This document shows positions 63,831 to 64,000 of a DNA stretch of 64,000 nucleotides, in pieces. Origin of the DNA: Pseudonocardia oceani (GTDB lineage: Bacteria; Actinomycetota; Actinomycetes; Mycobacteriales; Pseudonocardiaceae); assembly GCF_019263585.2 (NCBI RefSeq), contig NZ_JADQDF010000001.1:2108001-2172000 (forward strand). The letters run 5' to 3'. How positions within the stretch are numbered: the stretch's first letter is position 1; the number at the start of each line of letters is the position of its first letter. The position numbers and the translations under genes are program-made. The notes under the pieces are model-generated. The model made no database searches. It was not told where the DNA came from and saw only the letters and a list, made by a program, of their open reading frames with translations.

Positions 63831-64000
63831 TCATCCCGTCGTGGTCCCCCCGGCGGGGGTGAGGCGGTCGGACGGGGTCTGGCGGGCGATCCGGACCACG
63901 ATCGCGACGAGCACGACCGCCAGCGCGACGAGCAGCGCGGTCCCGGCGTTGAGGCCCACGCCGTTGATCAACACGAACGAGAGCCCGCCCGCGAACAGGC
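63831..64000 (-). CDS. C-terminal end of a membrane protein (partial)
   Basis: The last 55 codons of a minus-strand gene run off the window edge. They read LFAGGLSFVLINGVGLNAG, a helix ALLVALAVVLVAIVVRIAR and a short hydrophilic tail ending TTTG. At least two hydrophobic segments are present. Too little remains to name the family; a permease of the MFS or a similar type is possible. Confidence 0.5.
   Translation of the reverse strand, partial: LFAGGLSFVLINGVGLNAGTALLVALAVVLVAIVVRIARQTPSDRLTPAGGTTTG

Overview
The window is a very GC-rich chromosomal segment of an actinomycete. Gene content and order fit the Pseudonocardiales best (Pseudonocardia or a close relative): a complete 14-subunit nuo operon, cydABDC, menaquinone genes mixed with mannosyltransferases in roughly the order known from Mycobacterium tuberculosis, a 13E12-type DUF222/HNH gene behind a textbook actinobacterial LexA box, an iniBAC-like dynamin island, many GTGA/ATGA overlaps and several probable leaderless starts. 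No rRNA, tRNA, CRISPR array or insertion sequence was seen.

Bases 1-27122 are mostly one long minus-strand block for respiration and its lipid cofactors. In transcription order it holds a GT4 glycosyltransferase, a small protein of unknown function, a GT87-type membrane glycosyltransferase, menG, cydABDC, nuoABCDEFGHIJKLMN and a long-chain polyprenyl diphosphate synthase. Quinone tail synthesis and methylation, proton-pumping complex I and the cytochrome bd oxidase thus sit together. The nuoA leader carries a near-consensus Rex (NADH/NAD+) operator and a weaker iron-box-like site. Bases 27315-33250 hold an inositol-phosphatase-like gene, a DMT exporter, a small membrane protein, menF (leaderless), and a pair made of an MftD-type FMN enzyme and a mycofactocin-type SDR, with no mftA/B/C nearby.

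Bases 33249-39141 form a surface-fibre locus: a two-component system, a SipW-type signal peptidase, two tandem TasA/camelysin-like proteins and a secreted RTX calcium-repeat protein. A 19-base dyad occurs before each TasA-like gene with exactly the same 82-base spacing to the start codon, and a third dyad faces sipW. A second TasA-like plus RTX pair lies at 46709-48645 without its own peptidase. Between them are a LexA-controlled 13E12-type gene, a HEAT-repeat/MerR-HEAT operon with its own operator, menD, an Old Yellow Enzyme, an OsmC-like protein and a PIG-L deacetylase.

Bases 48680-61680 hold an ABC-F protein and an iniBAC-like island: a large LuxR/ATPase regulator (IniR-like) convergent with two dynamin-like GTPases (iniA, iniC), an IniB protein, and a second glycine/aspartate-rich secreted-type protein that shares a C-terminal repeat domain with IniB. 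Strong hairpins separate these cistrons, and a promoter with two upstream 13-base direct repeats lies before the first. A DUF3558-like lipoprotein, a membrane-anchored Hsp70-like ATPase with ten 15-base repeats, and a four-helix membrane protein flank the island. The end holds a cysteine-free HesB/IscA-fold protein, an aldo/keto reductase, a patatin-like lipase and the tail of a membrane protein.
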